Source: Tepidisphaeraceae bacterium (GTDB taxonomy: Bacteria > Planctomycetota > Phycisphaerae > Tepidisphaerales > Tepidisphaeraceae). From it: a stretch of 16,490 nucleotides of DNA. Location: assembly GCA_025450555.1 (NCBI GenBank), contig JANWHF010000275.1:1-16490 (forward strand), written 5' to 3'. The stretch's first letter is position 1. The number at the start of each line of letters is the position of its first letter. Positions 1-6,959 of this stretch are shown here, one piece after another. The position numbers and the translations under genes are program-made. Below the pieces are notes generated by a model that was given only the letters and a program-made list of their open reading frames with translations, had not been told where the DNA came from and did no database searches.

Positions 1-1
1 A

Positions 2-85
2 ACCTGCTCAAAAACGAGAAGACCAGCAAAGGCGGCGTCGCCAGCCGACGAAAAAAATGTGGATGGGACAACGACTACCTCCTAA
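2..85 (+). CDS. Possible C-terminal tail of a gene entering from the left
   Basis: Frame 2 is open from the window edge and stops with TAA at 83-85. The visible 27 residues are polar and rich in Ala, Lys, Arg and Thr (they include RRPAKAASPADEKN), which would suit a disordered C-terminal tail. recX genes often follow recA, so a RecA tail is one candidate, but nothing in these residues identifies RecA. Frame 1 is also open from the edge (to 108), so even the reading frame is uncertain. Confidence 0.22.
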   Translation, partial: TCSKTRRPAKAASPADEKNVDGTTTTS

Positions 86-105
86 CGGTCCTCCAGGCAG
101 GAGGT
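77..105 (+). promoter_or_regulatory. Hairpin whose 3' arm contains an SD-like AGGAGG
   Basis: ACCTCCT (77-83) is the exact reverse complement of AGGAGGT (99-105), with a 15-base loop. The 3' arm is a near-perfect Shine-Dalgarno sequence lying 9 bases before the ATG at 114. If transcribed, the stem would hide this ribosome-binding site. It has no following U tract, so it does not look like a normal intrinsic terminator. Whether it is functional cannot be told from the sequence. Confidence 0.3.
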
Positions 106-113
106 TAACGCAT

Positions 114-185
114 ATGCAATCGCCCTCAGGCGACGATGCCGCCAAAAACCTCAAAACCCGCTTAAAGCGAATGAACGTTCCATAG
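114..185 (+). CDS. Possible 23-residue small ORF behind a strong SD
   Basis: An ATG at 114 follows AGGAGG at 99-104 and opens a 23-codon frame ending in TAG at 183-185. The product would be a small basic, hydrophilic peptide (MQSPSGDDAAKNLKTRLKRM...) with no membrane segment. Only the good SD spacing supports it. A short ORF like this can arise by chance. It could also be a leader peptide for a downstream gene, but recX starts more than 250 bases away. Confidence 0.2.
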   Translation: MQSPSGDDAAKNLKTRLKRMNVP

Positions 186-230
186 CCCGAATCACCTTCA
201 TAGGTGAAGCGAGCGAAACGGAGGCATGGG

Positions 231-359
231 ATGCATCGGCCACTTCCTCCAGACGCACCCGGGGGTACTCCGTTACGAACAAGCACCGGGATTTTTCACC
301 ACGCGCCCTTCAACCGCACAACCCGCAACCGAGCCTTCTACCGTGCCCGCGCCGGCTAA
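231..359 (+). CDS. Possible 42-residue Arg-rich small protein
   Basis: The ATG at 231 lies six bases after GGAGG at 220-224, ideal spacing for translation, and the frame runs 42 codons to TAA at 357-359. The predicted peptide starts MHRPLPPDAPGGTPLRT and ends in an Arg-rich segment (NRTTRNRAFYRARAG). I recognise no family. The overlapping frame beginning at ATG 226 lies only one base from the same SD, so 231 is the better start. It may be a genuine small basic protein or a chance ORF. Confidence 0.28.
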   Translation: MHRPLPPDAPGGTPLRTSTGIFHHAPFNRTTRNRAFYRARAG

Positions 360-440
360 TCTCATTTTGACCGATAGCCCGGCTAAAATCCGGCAGTTCC
401 TGATTCGGCATCAGGACAATCGCAATTGGTTTTTTAAGCC

Positions 441-1112
441 ATGGATCCTGTACCGCACGACAGACTCGACCGGCCCGTGGTAAGGACGGTCACGCGCATC
501 ACGCCCGGCAAGCGCCGGCCCAATCGCGCCAACGTGTATCTTGATGGCAAATTCGCTTTCGCCTGCAATCTGAATGTCGTCGCACGGTTCAAGCTCCGTG
601 AAGGCACTAAGCTGGACCCCGACCAGCTTGAGAAGATCGAGCGCGGCGAGATTCGCCAGGAATGTTTCGACAAGGCGATGAGATTCCTCCAGATGCGTTT
701 GCACAGCCGATCGGAATTGCGCCGAAAACTGATCCGCAATGAATATGCCCCGGCGATGGTGGATGAGGTGTTGGAAGACCTGGCGCGGATGGATTACATC
801 AATGATGAGCGCTTTGCGCTGGCCAAAGCACGATCAGCGGCGGCACACAAACATCAAGGCCGTCGCCGGGCGTTGATGGAGCTATTGAAAGTTGGAGTGA
901 AGTCGGAAGTCGCATCCCGCGCGATCGATGAAGTGTTTGACCCCGCCGATTCGCTTGCGACTGCGCGCGAGCTGGCAATTCGCCAGGCACCGCGCCTTCG
1001 CAAGCTCGAACCCGAAGTCGCCCGTCGCAGACTCGCAGGAATGCTCCAACGGCGCGGCTTCGACTACTCGCAGATCAAGCCGGTGATCGATGAAGTGCTG
1101 GGACGCGAATGA
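441..1112 (+). CDS. recX: Regulatory protein RecX
   Basis: RecX binds RecA filaments in the cytoplasm and modulates recombination and the SOS response. The 223-residue product matches the family in order: an N-terminal segment of VTRI...RRPNRANVYLDGKFAF type, then the three-helix repeats typical of RecX, with SRSELRRKLIRNEY, a DLARMDYINDERFA motif near residues 110-125 (the most characteristic stretch), and a C-terminal RRLAGMLQRRGFDYSQIK segment. Its length is within the usual 150-260 range. The ATG at 441 has no SD. A GTG at 477 would remove 12 poorly conserved residues and is a possible alternative start. The gene ends nine bases before the stop of the converging minus-strand gene. No recA is visible here; it may lie to the left of the window. 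Confidence 0.92.
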   Translation: MDPVPHDRLDRPVVRTVTRITPGKRRPNRANVYLDGKFAFACNLNVVARFKLREGTKLDPDQLEKIERGEIRQECFDKAMRFLQMRLHSRSELRRKLIRNEYAPAMVDEVLEDLARMDYINDERFALAKARSAAAHKHQGRRRALMELLKVGVKSEVASRAIDEVFDPADSLATARELAIRQAPRLRKLEPEVARRRLAGMLQRRGFDYSQIKPVIDEVLGRE

Positions 1113-1121
1113 TCGGCCGTT

Positions 1122-1577
1122 TCATTCCGCCTTGAACAGGTCCGGCTCCGGAGCTTCCATCTTGATATTGCGCTCCATGACTTTGCGATATCCCAGCTGG
1201 TGGACGATCTCGAGGATCTCGGTCCAGGTGGGATAGAGGCGCTTGTTGACCTTCTTGTAGGTCTGGATCGCCATCACAAATTCAAACTGCTCGGCGGTCA
1301 TTTCGCCTTCCTCGGCGGCCTTGCGGTCGTCGCTGCGCCGGCGCCCGGGGCCTCGACGTCGCTCAAGGCCAGTGCGACGGTCATTGGCGCGGCGCTCAGG
1401 TCCCGGATAGCCCGCTTCGGCGCGAGTCTTCTGACGCCGTTCGAGTCCAGTCCGCCGATCGACGCGATCTTCGCGTCGATCCGGACCCTCCTCGCGGCGT
1501 TCCTCCTCAGCCGTCGCCGATTGGGCAGCCTCGGTTGCCTTCGCATTTGCCGCTGTCAGCTCCGCGTCCGCTTTCAT
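1122..1577 (-). CDS. Small Arg/Glu-rich repeat protein of unknown function
   Basis: I do not recognise a named family. The 151-residue product has three parts: an Ala/Glu-rich N-terminus (1-30); a highly charged repeat region (about 31-86) in which RRTGLERR occurs at 41-48 and 67-74 within units of the form GPxRR..DRRTGLERR, followed by a decayed third unit, GPGRRRSDDR; and a compact C-terminal domain (about 92-140) containing TAEQFEFVMAIQTYKKVNKR and TWTEILEIVHQLGYRKV. That last part looks like a real folded helical module and may be the conserved core. The start was placed at 1577 because AGAGGTG sits five bases before that ATG; an in-frame ATG at 1619 adds 14 residues and lacks such a site. 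There is no signal peptide or membrane helix. The gene converges on recX and diverges from the lipoprotein gene. Confidence 0.68.
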   Translation of the reverse strand: MKADAELTAANAKATEAAQSATAEEERREEGPDRREDRVDRRTGLERRQKTRAEAGYPGPERRANDRRTGLERRRGPGRRRSDDRKAAEEGEMTAEQFEFVMAIQTYKKVNKRLYPTWTEILEIVHQLGYRKVMERNIKMEAPEPDLFKAE

Positions 1578-1626
1578 GCAAGCACCTCTACAACGGTATC
1601 GACCGACCAGCAGGGCCACTTAACCC

Positions 1627-1656
1627 TTGGAGTCAAAGAATTCATCCCGATTAGAA
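1627..1656 (+). promoter_or_regulatory. Weak candidate promoter ahead of the lipoprotein gene
   Basis: TTGGAG (1627-1632) and TTAGAA (1651-1656) are separated by 18 bases in the gap between the two divergent genes, about 30 bases before the ATG at 1685. The match to the sigma-70 consensus is poor, especially for the -10 box, and is given only because this gap must hold a promoter for the plus-strand gene set. Confidence 0.18.
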
Positions 1657-1684
1657 CGTACCGAACGCCAGTTCCGGCAGTAGA

Positions 1685-2014
1685 ATGCCGCCGGTTATGG
1701 CGGAAGATTCCGACAGCCAGCCCGGCTTGCATCGGCGCAAAGACGCCTCTGGTTCACCATCTTCGCCACCGGAAATAAAAGGGCTGAGGCGCTCGACCAA
1801 AGTCGCCCTTGTCTTCATTAATTCGGCTGCCGTGCTGACAGCCTTTTCCGCGTGCGATAACCAAAAACAAAGCCAATCCTCGACGCGTCCTTCCTCTTAC
1901 AGTTCTTATCACAGCAGTCACTGGTATGGCGGCGGCAGCAGCTATGGCCGAACCGGTAGCTCCTCCAGCGTCTCGCGCGGCGGGTTTGGTTCGACCGGAC
2001 ATGCTGCCAGTTAA
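1685..2014 (+). CDS. Short DUF1190-like lipoprotein (YgiB/YjfM-like)
   Basis: This is a 109-residue exported protein of unknown function. A basic region (KGLRRSTK, about 32-39) precedes a hydrophobic stretch ending in a lipobox-like LTAFSAC, with the Cys at residue 57, suggesting a lipidated envelope protein. The rest is Ser/Tyr/Gly-rich (SSYSSYHSSHWYGGGSSYG) and ends with VSRGGFGSTGHAAS. The RGGFG motif near the C-terminus, the long basic N-region before the lipobox and the position directly before a YgiC/YjfC-like ATP-grasp gene are all features of E. coli YgiB/YjfM (DUF1190), which are about twice as long. I therefore infer a minimised DUF1190 protein. The start is uncertain: neither ATG 1685 nor ATG 1697 has a clear SD. 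It ends 19 bases before the next gene. Confidence 0.68.
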   Translation: MPPVMAEDSDSQPGLHRRKDASGSPSSPPEIKGLRRSTKVALVFINSAAVLTAFSACDNQKQSQSSTRPSSYSSYHSSHWYGGGSSYGRTGSSSSVSRGGFGSTGHAAS

Positions 2015-2033
2015 ATGGGACTTCAATTTTCAC

Positions 2034-3158
2034 ATGAAGCGCATCCGCACAACTCCGCGATCCAACTGGCAACAGACCGTCGAGTCTCAGGGCTTCCACT
2101 TTCATTCCATCGAAGAGCAACCGTACTGGGATGAAAGCGTCTATTACCAATTCTCCGCCAATGAAATTGATGCAATCGAAGCCGCGACGTATGGGCTCAA
2201 TGAAATGTGCCTGAAGGCGGTCCAGCATGTCATTGATTCAAATAGCCTCGATGAATTTCAGATTCCGCGAGCTTTACAGGATTGGGTGAAGGAGAGCTGG
2301 GAGCGCGATGAGATCACCATCGTCGGCCGATTTGATCTGGTCTATGACGGTGTGCGCCCGCCGCGACTGCTGGAATACAATGCCGACACACCGACATCTC
2401 TTCTCGAAGCCGCAGTCGTGCAATGGTACTGGCTGCAGGACACACACAAAGATGCAGACCAATTCAACTCCATCCACGACCGATTGATCGAAGCCTGGAA
2501 GCGGTATGCGGAAGTCGGTGCAAGGCGAATCACCTTTAGCGCGCTAGCAGGGCACATCGAAGATTACATGACCGTCAGCTATTTGCGCGACACCGCCATG
2601 CAGGCCGGTTTTCAAACGCAATACATCGATGTCGAGCGCATCGGCTGGGATTCGCAGGCGCGCTGCTACGTCGATGCAGCCGGCCACCCGATCTCCGATT
2701 GCTTCAAGCTCTATCCCTGGGAATGGATGGCCCGCGAGAAATTCGGCAGCCGACTGATTTTGAACACGACGCGTTGGCTCGAAGCCCCCTGGAAAATGAT
2801 CCTGAGCAATAAGGCGATCCTGCCGGTGCTGTGGGAACTGTTTCCGCGCAGCCCATTCGTGGCGCAGGCTTCATTTGAACCGCTGCCGGGCGACTATGTC
2901 CGCAAACCGATGCTCGGACGCGAAGGAGCAAATGTTGAATTGGTCATCAACGGCCAATCGGTTCTCCAGACCGAGGGGATCTACAAAGGTCCATTCGTCT
3001 ATCAGCAATACATCCCCATCCCGGCGTTCGATGGCAATTACCCGGTTATCGGAAGCTGGATGGTCAATGGCTACGCCTGCGGAATGGGCATCCGGGAAGA
3101 CGTTTCGCCGGTGACGCAAAACACCAGCCGGTTTGTGCCGCATTTGTTTACGCGGTAG
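2034..3158 (+). CDS. Glutathionylspermidine synthase-like ATP-grasp protein (YgiC/YjfC family)
   Basis: The protein belongs to the ATP-grasp ligase family related to the synthetase half of E. coli Gss, which forms an amide bond between glutathione and spermidine. Its 374 residues match YgiC/YjfC in length, and it lacks the amidase half. Visible motifs in order: MKRIRTTPRSNWQQTVESQG at the start, GRFDLVYDG, RLLEYNADTPTSLLEA, FKLYPWEWM, a WKMILSNKAILPVLWELFP stretch, YVRKPMLGREGANV (the ATP-grasp lysine/loop region) and IGSWMVNGYACGMGIRED at the end. The ATG at 2034 was chosen because family members begin with this MKRI..TPR.NW pattern; the frame extends 36 residues further upstream but only overlaps the lipoprotein gene. 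There is no clear SD, so coupling to the gene 19 bases upstream is likely. The true substrate is unknown; YgiC-type proteins are not proven to make glutathionylspermidine. Confidence 0.88.
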   Translation: MKRIRTTPRSNWQQTVESQGFHFHSIEEQPYWDESVYYQFSANEIDAIEAATYGLNEMCLKAVQHVIDSNSLDEFQIPRALQDWVKESWERDEITIVGRFDLVYDGVRPPRLLEYNADTPTSLLEAAVVQWYWLQDTHKDADQFNSIHDRLIEAWKRYAEVGARRITFSALAGHIEDYMTVSYLRDTAMQAGFQTQYIDVERIGWDSQARCYVDAAGHPISDCFKLYPWEWMAREKFGSRLILNTTRWLEAPWKMILSNKAILPVLWELFPRSPFVAQASFEPLPGDYVRKPMLGREGANVELVINGQSVLQTEGIYKGPFVYQQYIPIPAFDGNYPVIGSWMVNGYACGMGIREDVSPVTQNTSRFVPHLFTR

Positions 3159-3201
3159 GTTTGTGAGTATCGGTAGCTTGCTATGCGAAAGGAACCTTCA
3201 G

Positions 3202-3435
3202 ATGCTTGCTTCCTGGTCGCCTGACAACTTCGGCATGGCCATCGGCTCCGCGATCGTCTTTGGCCTGATCGGCATCATGCTGATGATGCTCGGCTTCAAG
3301 ATCTTCGATTGGATTACACCCAAAATCGATGTTGAAACCGAGCTGGCCGAGAAGCACAACATCGCCGTGGCGATCGTGGTGGGGGCGGTGTTCCTGGGGA
3401 TCAGCATCATTCTGGCTTGTGTTCTGGTGGGCTAG
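3202..3435 (+). CDS. DUF350 family inner-membrane protein (YjfL-like)
   Basis: This 77-residue protein has two predicted membrane helices: GMAIGSAIVFGLIGIMLMML (about 11-30) and IAVAIVVGAVFLGISIILAC (about 53-72). They are joined by a charged loop with FDWITPKIDVETELAEKHN. This is the DUF350 pattern, a short hydrophobic unit found in YjfL of E. coli; YjfL itself is longer and contains more helices. The ATG at 3202 is preceded by AAAGGA about ten bases upstream; upstream in-frame codons to 3133 overlap the ATP-grasp gene and add nothing membrane-like. It lies 43 bases after the ATP-grasp gene and probably in its operon. Family members are often encoded with DUF1190 and YgiC-type proteins, suggesting a joint envelope-related role. 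Biochemical function is unknown. Confidence 0.83.
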   Translation: MLASWSPDNFGMAIGSAIVFGLIGIMLMMLGFKIFDWITPKIDVETELAEKHNIAVAIVVGAVFLGISIILACVLVG

Positions 3436-3505
3436 GACCGACATCGTTCGCTTCGCCGCTCCGGGATTTTCCTTAGCTCCAAAACTGACCTTCTTAGCTT
3501 CCAAG

Positions 3506-3534
3506 GACCGATAAGCTTTCAATCAAGTTCGGTC
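3506..3534 (+). terminator. Weak hairpin after the DUF350 gene
   Basis: GACCGA (3506-3511) pairs with TCGGTC (3529-3534) around a 17-base loop, followed by a T-rich but interrupted stretch (GTTGTTGCGCTCGCTTTGTTG). It sits 70 bases after the DUF350 stop, in the only sizeable gap (3436-3700) before the ABC gene. It is too weak to be called a confident intrinsic terminator. I see no other feature in this gap apart from AT-rich sequence at 3540-3625 that might hold a promoter. Confidence 0.2.
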
Positions 3535-3700
3535 GTTGTTGCGCTCGCTTTGTTGTTTTGAACGGTTTTTGAAGCGACAACTACTGATGGTTTAAGCGGA
3601 TAAGAAAGTCGTAAATCCCTTGTTTAACCAGATTTCCATTCGTTGGCGCGGCAGGCGGTTTCCGGTAGGTTATCGGGCTTTGTCGCGAAGGCGGAGAAAC

Positions 3701-5764
3701 GTGTCCAGCCGATCCGGGGCGTCCGCTCCAATCCATTCCGCTGCTCCCGCGTCGGTTGCGCCCAAGCCGCCCGCACAGTCCCCAGCTCCAGACAAAGAGG
3801 TTCTGCTCAATCCCCGCTTGCCGACCATCGAAGGAGTCACCAACCGATTCCTGCTGGCTTGGATGTTTCGGTTTCTCAAGCCGGTCCGGCCTTTGGTAGT
3901 GCTGACCTGCACCTATCTGGCGCTGTGGGCGACGGCCGAGATTCTCACGACCAAGCAAACGGCGCGGGCGGTCAATGCGATTCAAGCCTTCACTGCACAG
4001 CATCGTTTCCACGCCTTCTGGGAGTGGATGAACCAGGGCCACGTCCACTGGTCGGGCATTTTTGGAAGCCTCATCGGTCGGCCTTCCAATTTCTTTGAAT
4101 TGATGCTGGCCCTGCTGCTGCTGATCGTCCTGTACGTCGGCTTTCGATACCTGCGCGTCGTCAGCAACTCGAAGCTCAGCATGACGATGGTCTACTACAT
4201 CCGCGAAGCGATTTACGACAAGCTTCAGCGGGTGGGCTTCGGCTTCCACGATGCGCTAACCAGCGGCCAATTGATCAACCGCGCTCTGACCGATCTGCAG
4301 AACGTCCGCGCTTTTGTCGAAAGCGTCGTGACGATGTCCACTGAGCTGATTCTGATCGTCGGCGGCTACATCATTTTGCTGATGACGATTTCGCCATGGA
4401 TTGGCCTGCTGTCGCTGCTGCCGCTGCCGATCTGGACCTATTACATCCTTCGCTTCAGCAAGACGGTGCAGCCGGCCGCACGGGCGGTGATGGAAGCCGA
4501 CGACAAAAACGTCTCGATCATCACCGAGAACATCGCCGGCGTGCATGTCATTAAGGCGTTCGCCACCGAGAGCCAGGAGATCGACAAGTACGGGAAGAAC
4601 TGCGATGCGTTTCTCACGCGCGTGCTGCATCGCATCCGGCTCTTTGCCGATTTCACGCCCATCATTCGCCTGATTGCGATGGCCTCGCACCTGTCGCTGT
4701 TCCTGGCGGCAGGCGTGATGATGATCGACGGGCACATGGAAGCCGGCAGCTTCATGATCCTCGGCCAGGCGATGGGCGCGATCCTCAATCGCCTGCAGAC
4801 GATCGCTACGATCAACGAGCAATATCAAAATGCCATCGTTTCCGCGCGGCGTCTCTATGAAGTGCTTTTTGCACCACAGACCGTTCCTGAAAAGCCCGAG
4901 GCAAAGGCGCTGCCTCCCGGGCCAGGCGCGGTGAAATTTGAAAATGTCACGTTCGGCTACGCCTCCGGTAAGCCGGTGCTGCACGACATCAATCTTTTGA
5001 TTCCCGGCGGCAGCGTCGTCGCGATCGTCGGCCCAACCGGCGCTGGCAAAAGCACGCTCGTGAGCCTGATCAGCCGATTTTATGATCCGCGGGAGGGGCG
5101 AATCCTCATCGACGGAGTCGATAGCCGGGATGTAAGCCTCACCAGCCTGCGCACGCAGGTCTCGCTGGTTTTTCAGGAGACCTATCTCTTCAGCGATACC
5201 GTCTCGGCCAACATCGCCTATGGCCGGCCGCATATTAGTCAGGGCGATATTGAAGCAGCCGCGCGATTGGCGCAGGCGCACGAATTTATCTGCGAGTTGG
5301 CCCAAGGGTACAACACGCTGCTGGGCGAGCGCGGCTCATCTTTGTCGGGCGGCCAGCGCCAGCGCCTGGCCATTGCGCGGGCGATTCTGACCAATCCGCG
5401 AATTCTCATTCTCGATGACGCTACCGCTGCCGTCGATCCGGAAACCGAAGACCTCATCCGGCGAGGCATGCGCTTTGTCATGCAGGGGCGCACGACTTTT
5501 GTCATTGCCCATCGCGTCAGTACCGTGAAGCGGGCCGACCTGGTGATCGTTCTGGAGAATGGACGAGTGTCGCAAATGGGAACGCACGACCAGTTGATGA
5601 TGCAGGGCGGTCATTACCGCGAAATTGCCGCCGTCCAACTTTATGGCGATGACGGCGCGCCGCAGGATTTGGCCGATCACCCATCCCACATGCACCGCCT
5701 GCGAAACTCTTCGAGCATTCCCGTCGCGGCCGGACAGGAGCGAAGCGGAGGAGATGGCGTATGA
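3701..5764 (+). CDS. ABC exporter half-transporter with degenerate catalytic site
   Basis: This type I ABC exporter has a fused membrane and nucleotide-binding domain, 687 residues from the proposed GTG start. An Ala/Pro-rich cytoplasmic extension (about 1-45) precedes a six-helix domain with an unusually long first external loop. The ATPase domain has an FENVTFGY A-loop region, Walker A GPTGAGKST (444-452), Q-loop VFQETYLF, signature LSGGQ (548-552), Walker B ILILDD and switch histidine H604 (VIAHR). The residue after the Walker B aspartate is D573 instead of the catalytic glutamate, as in the non-catalytic subunit of heterodimeric exporters. The GTG at 3701 has GGAG four bases upstream; a TTG at 3620 would add 27 residues without an SD. 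The stop overlaps the next ATG (ATGA), so the next gene is translationally coupled. The substrate is not predictable; drugs, lipids or peptides are typical for the family. Confidence 0.92.
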   Translation: MSSRSGASAPIHSAAPASVAPKPPAQSPAPDKEVLLNPRLPTIEGVTNRFLLAWMFRFLKPVRPLVVLTCTYLALWATAEILTTKQTARAVNAIQAFTAQHRFHAFWEWMNQGHVHWSGIFGSLIGRPSNFFELMLALLLLIVLYVGFRYLRVVSNSKLSMTMVYYIREAIYDKLQRVGFGFHDALTSGQLINRALTDLQNVRAFVESVVTMSTELILIVGGYIILLMTISPWIGLLSLLPLPIWTYYILRFSKTVQPAARAVMEADDKNVSIITENIAGVHVIKAFATESQEIDKYGKNCDAFLTRVLHRIRLFADFTPIIRLIAMASHLSLFLAAGVMMIDGHMEAGSFMILGQAMGAILNRLQTIATINEQYQNAIVSARRLYEVLFAPQTVPEKPEAKALPPGPGAVKFENVTFGYASGKPVLHDINLLIPGGSVVAIVGPTGAGKSTLVSLISRFYDPREGRILIDGVDSRDVSLTSLRTQVSLVFQETYLFSDTVSANIAYGRPHISQGDIEAAARLAQAHEFICELAQGYNTLLGERGSSLSGGQRQRLAIARAILTNPRILILDDATAAVDPETEDLIRRGMRFVMQGRTTFVIAHRVSTVKRADLVIVLENGRVSQMGTHDQLMMQGGHYREIAAVQLYGDDGAPQDLADHPSHMHRLRNSSSIPVAAGQERSGGDGV

Positions 5765-6942
5765 AGAGAAAAGCGAATCCTATTTTGGTTTTTCCATCGC
5801 TGATTCTCCTGGCGGTAGTCTCAACAACATCGGCGCAGACGAATGGTGCTCCGCTTTTCAGCCGCGGACTCTCGAACGATCCGAGTTACTTTCCCATCGC
5901 CATCTGGCTCCAGGATCCGTCCCAGGCGATGCGCTACAAAGCCGCTGGCATCAACATCTACGTTGGCCTTTGGCGTGGCCCGACCGAGCAGCAGCTTGCG
6001 CAGCTTAAGTCGGCCGGCATGCGGCTGTTCTGCTCGCAAAATCGCGTGGCACTGACTCACCTGGATGATCCGACGATCGCCGGCTGGATGCAGGAGGATG
6101 AGCCGGACAATGCCCAGGAAGTGCGCGACCCGGTCACGGGACAGCGGCACTATGGGCCGCCTGTGAAACCGTCCAAGGTCGTCGAGATTTATCAGAAGAT
6201 TCACGAGCTTGATCCCACGCGCCCAGTGATGCTGAATCTGGGCCAATGGGTTGCCAACCGCGATTGGAATGGGCGAGGCTCCGAGGGCAAGCCGAGCGAT
6301 TATCTCACTTACGTCCAGGGCGGCGACATTCTCAGTTTCGATGTCTATCCGATCGCCAGCTACGAAAAGCCCAACTATCAGGACTATCTCTGGCTGGTCG
6401 CCAAAGGTGTCGATCAGCTTCGCGAATGGGGTGGGCCCGACAAAATCGTCTGGAACGCACTGGAATGCACGCACATCGGCGATGCCGATCGACAGGCCAA
6501 TCCCTCGCAGGTGCGCACGGAAGTCTGGATGTCCATCATCCATGGCTCGCGCGGCATCATCTGGTTTGTCCATCAATTCAAGCCGAAGTTTGACGAGCAT
6601 GCCCTCCTGGACGATCCGAAAATGCTGGCAGCCGTCAGCGCGATCAATGCCCAAGTTCATCAGCTTGGGCTCGCAATTAACAGCAAAGAGCCCGCGGACG
6701 TGAAGGTCGATTCAAGCAGCACCGAGGTTCCAATCGACATCCTGGCGCGAAAGTCGAAGGGAGCAACTTACGTCTTTGCCGTGGCGATGCGCAATGCGCC
6801 TTCGGCCGGGACCCTTACGTTGGGCGATAAGTCAGCGCATCAAGCCGAAGTCCTGGGCGAAAATCGTCGCGTTGAAATCAAGGATGGGCGTTTCACCGAC
6901 TCCTTTGCCCCCTTTGCAGTGCATTTGTACAAGATTGATTGA
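5761..6942 (+). CDS. Secreted glycoside-hydrolase-like TIM-barrel protein
   Basis: The 393-residue protein begins with a Sec signal peptide (MKRKANP, then a hydrophobic core ILVFPSLILLAVVSTTSA; cleavage probably before QT). The body looks like a (beta/alpha)8 glycosidase: YFPIAIWLQDPSQAMRYKAAGINIYVG at the start of the barrel (about 40-67), then GWMQEDEPDN with E112/D113/E114, then LSFDVYP, then WNALECTH with E235, followed by HGSRGIIWFVHQF. A C-terminal beta-rich domain (about 310-393) resembles the small sandwich that often follows such barrels. E114 and E235 are the best candidates for acid/base and nucleophile in a clan GH-A arrangement, but I cannot name a GH family or substrate. GGAGGA lies eight bases before the ATG, which overlaps the stop of the ABC gene by four bases. 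Being located between two ABC halves suggests export and extracellular hydrolysis belong to one process. Confidence 0.75.
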   Translation: MKRKANPILVFPSLILLAVVSTTSAQTNGAPLFSRGLSNDPSYFPIAIWLQDPSQAMRYKAAGINIYVGLWRGPTEQQLAQLKSAGMRLFCSQNRVALTHLDDPTIAGWMQEDEPDNAQEVRDPVTGQRHYGPPVKPSKVVEIYQKIHELDPTRPVMLNLGQWVANRDWNGRGSEGKPSDYLTYVQGGDILSFDVYPIASYEKPNYQDYLWLVAKGVDQLREWGGPDKIVWNALECTHIGDADRQANPSQVRTEVWMSIIHGSRGIIWFVHQFKPKFDEHALLDDPKMLAAVSAINAQVHQLGLAINSKEPADVKVDSSSTEVPIDILARKSKGATYVFAVAMRNAPSAGTLTLGDKSAHQAEVLGENRRVEIKDGRFTDSFAPFAVHLYKID

Positions 6943-6959
6943 GATTGGCGCCCGGGCCC

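Larger units (their letters stand above)
1..440. other. Region without a confident gene upstream of recX
   Basis: I find no recognisable protein domain on either strand in these 440 bases. The longest open frames (a minus-strand frame at 8-286 and a plus-strand frame at 226-483 running into recX) have low-complexity, unconvincing translations. What can be pointed to is a frame open from the left edge to 85, a 7-bp hairpin at 77-105 that contains an SD-like AGGAGG, and two tiny ORFs preceded by SD-like sequences (114-185 and 231-359). These are listed separately at low confidence. Confidence 0.6.

Noticed and set aside
226..483. 85-residue plus-strand frame ending inside recX
   Set aside because: Its start is one base from the SD-like GGAGG, the translation resembles no family, and it overlaps recX. 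The ORF at 231-359 uses the same SD better.
1200..1778. 192-residue plus-strand frame
   Set aside because: It overlaps the minus-strand repeat protein, which has a good SD and a plausible C-terminal domain, and runs into the lipoprotein gene. The composition is that of a shadow frame.
1926..2033. N-terminal extension of the ATP-grasp protein to ATG 1926
   Set aside because: The extra residues are the shadow of the lipoprotein's Ser/Gly-rich tail. Family similarity begins at MKRIRTTPR.
4256..5305. 349-residue open frame on the minus strand
   Set aside because: It is antisense to the first ABC gene, which has all ABC motifs. There is no independent support.
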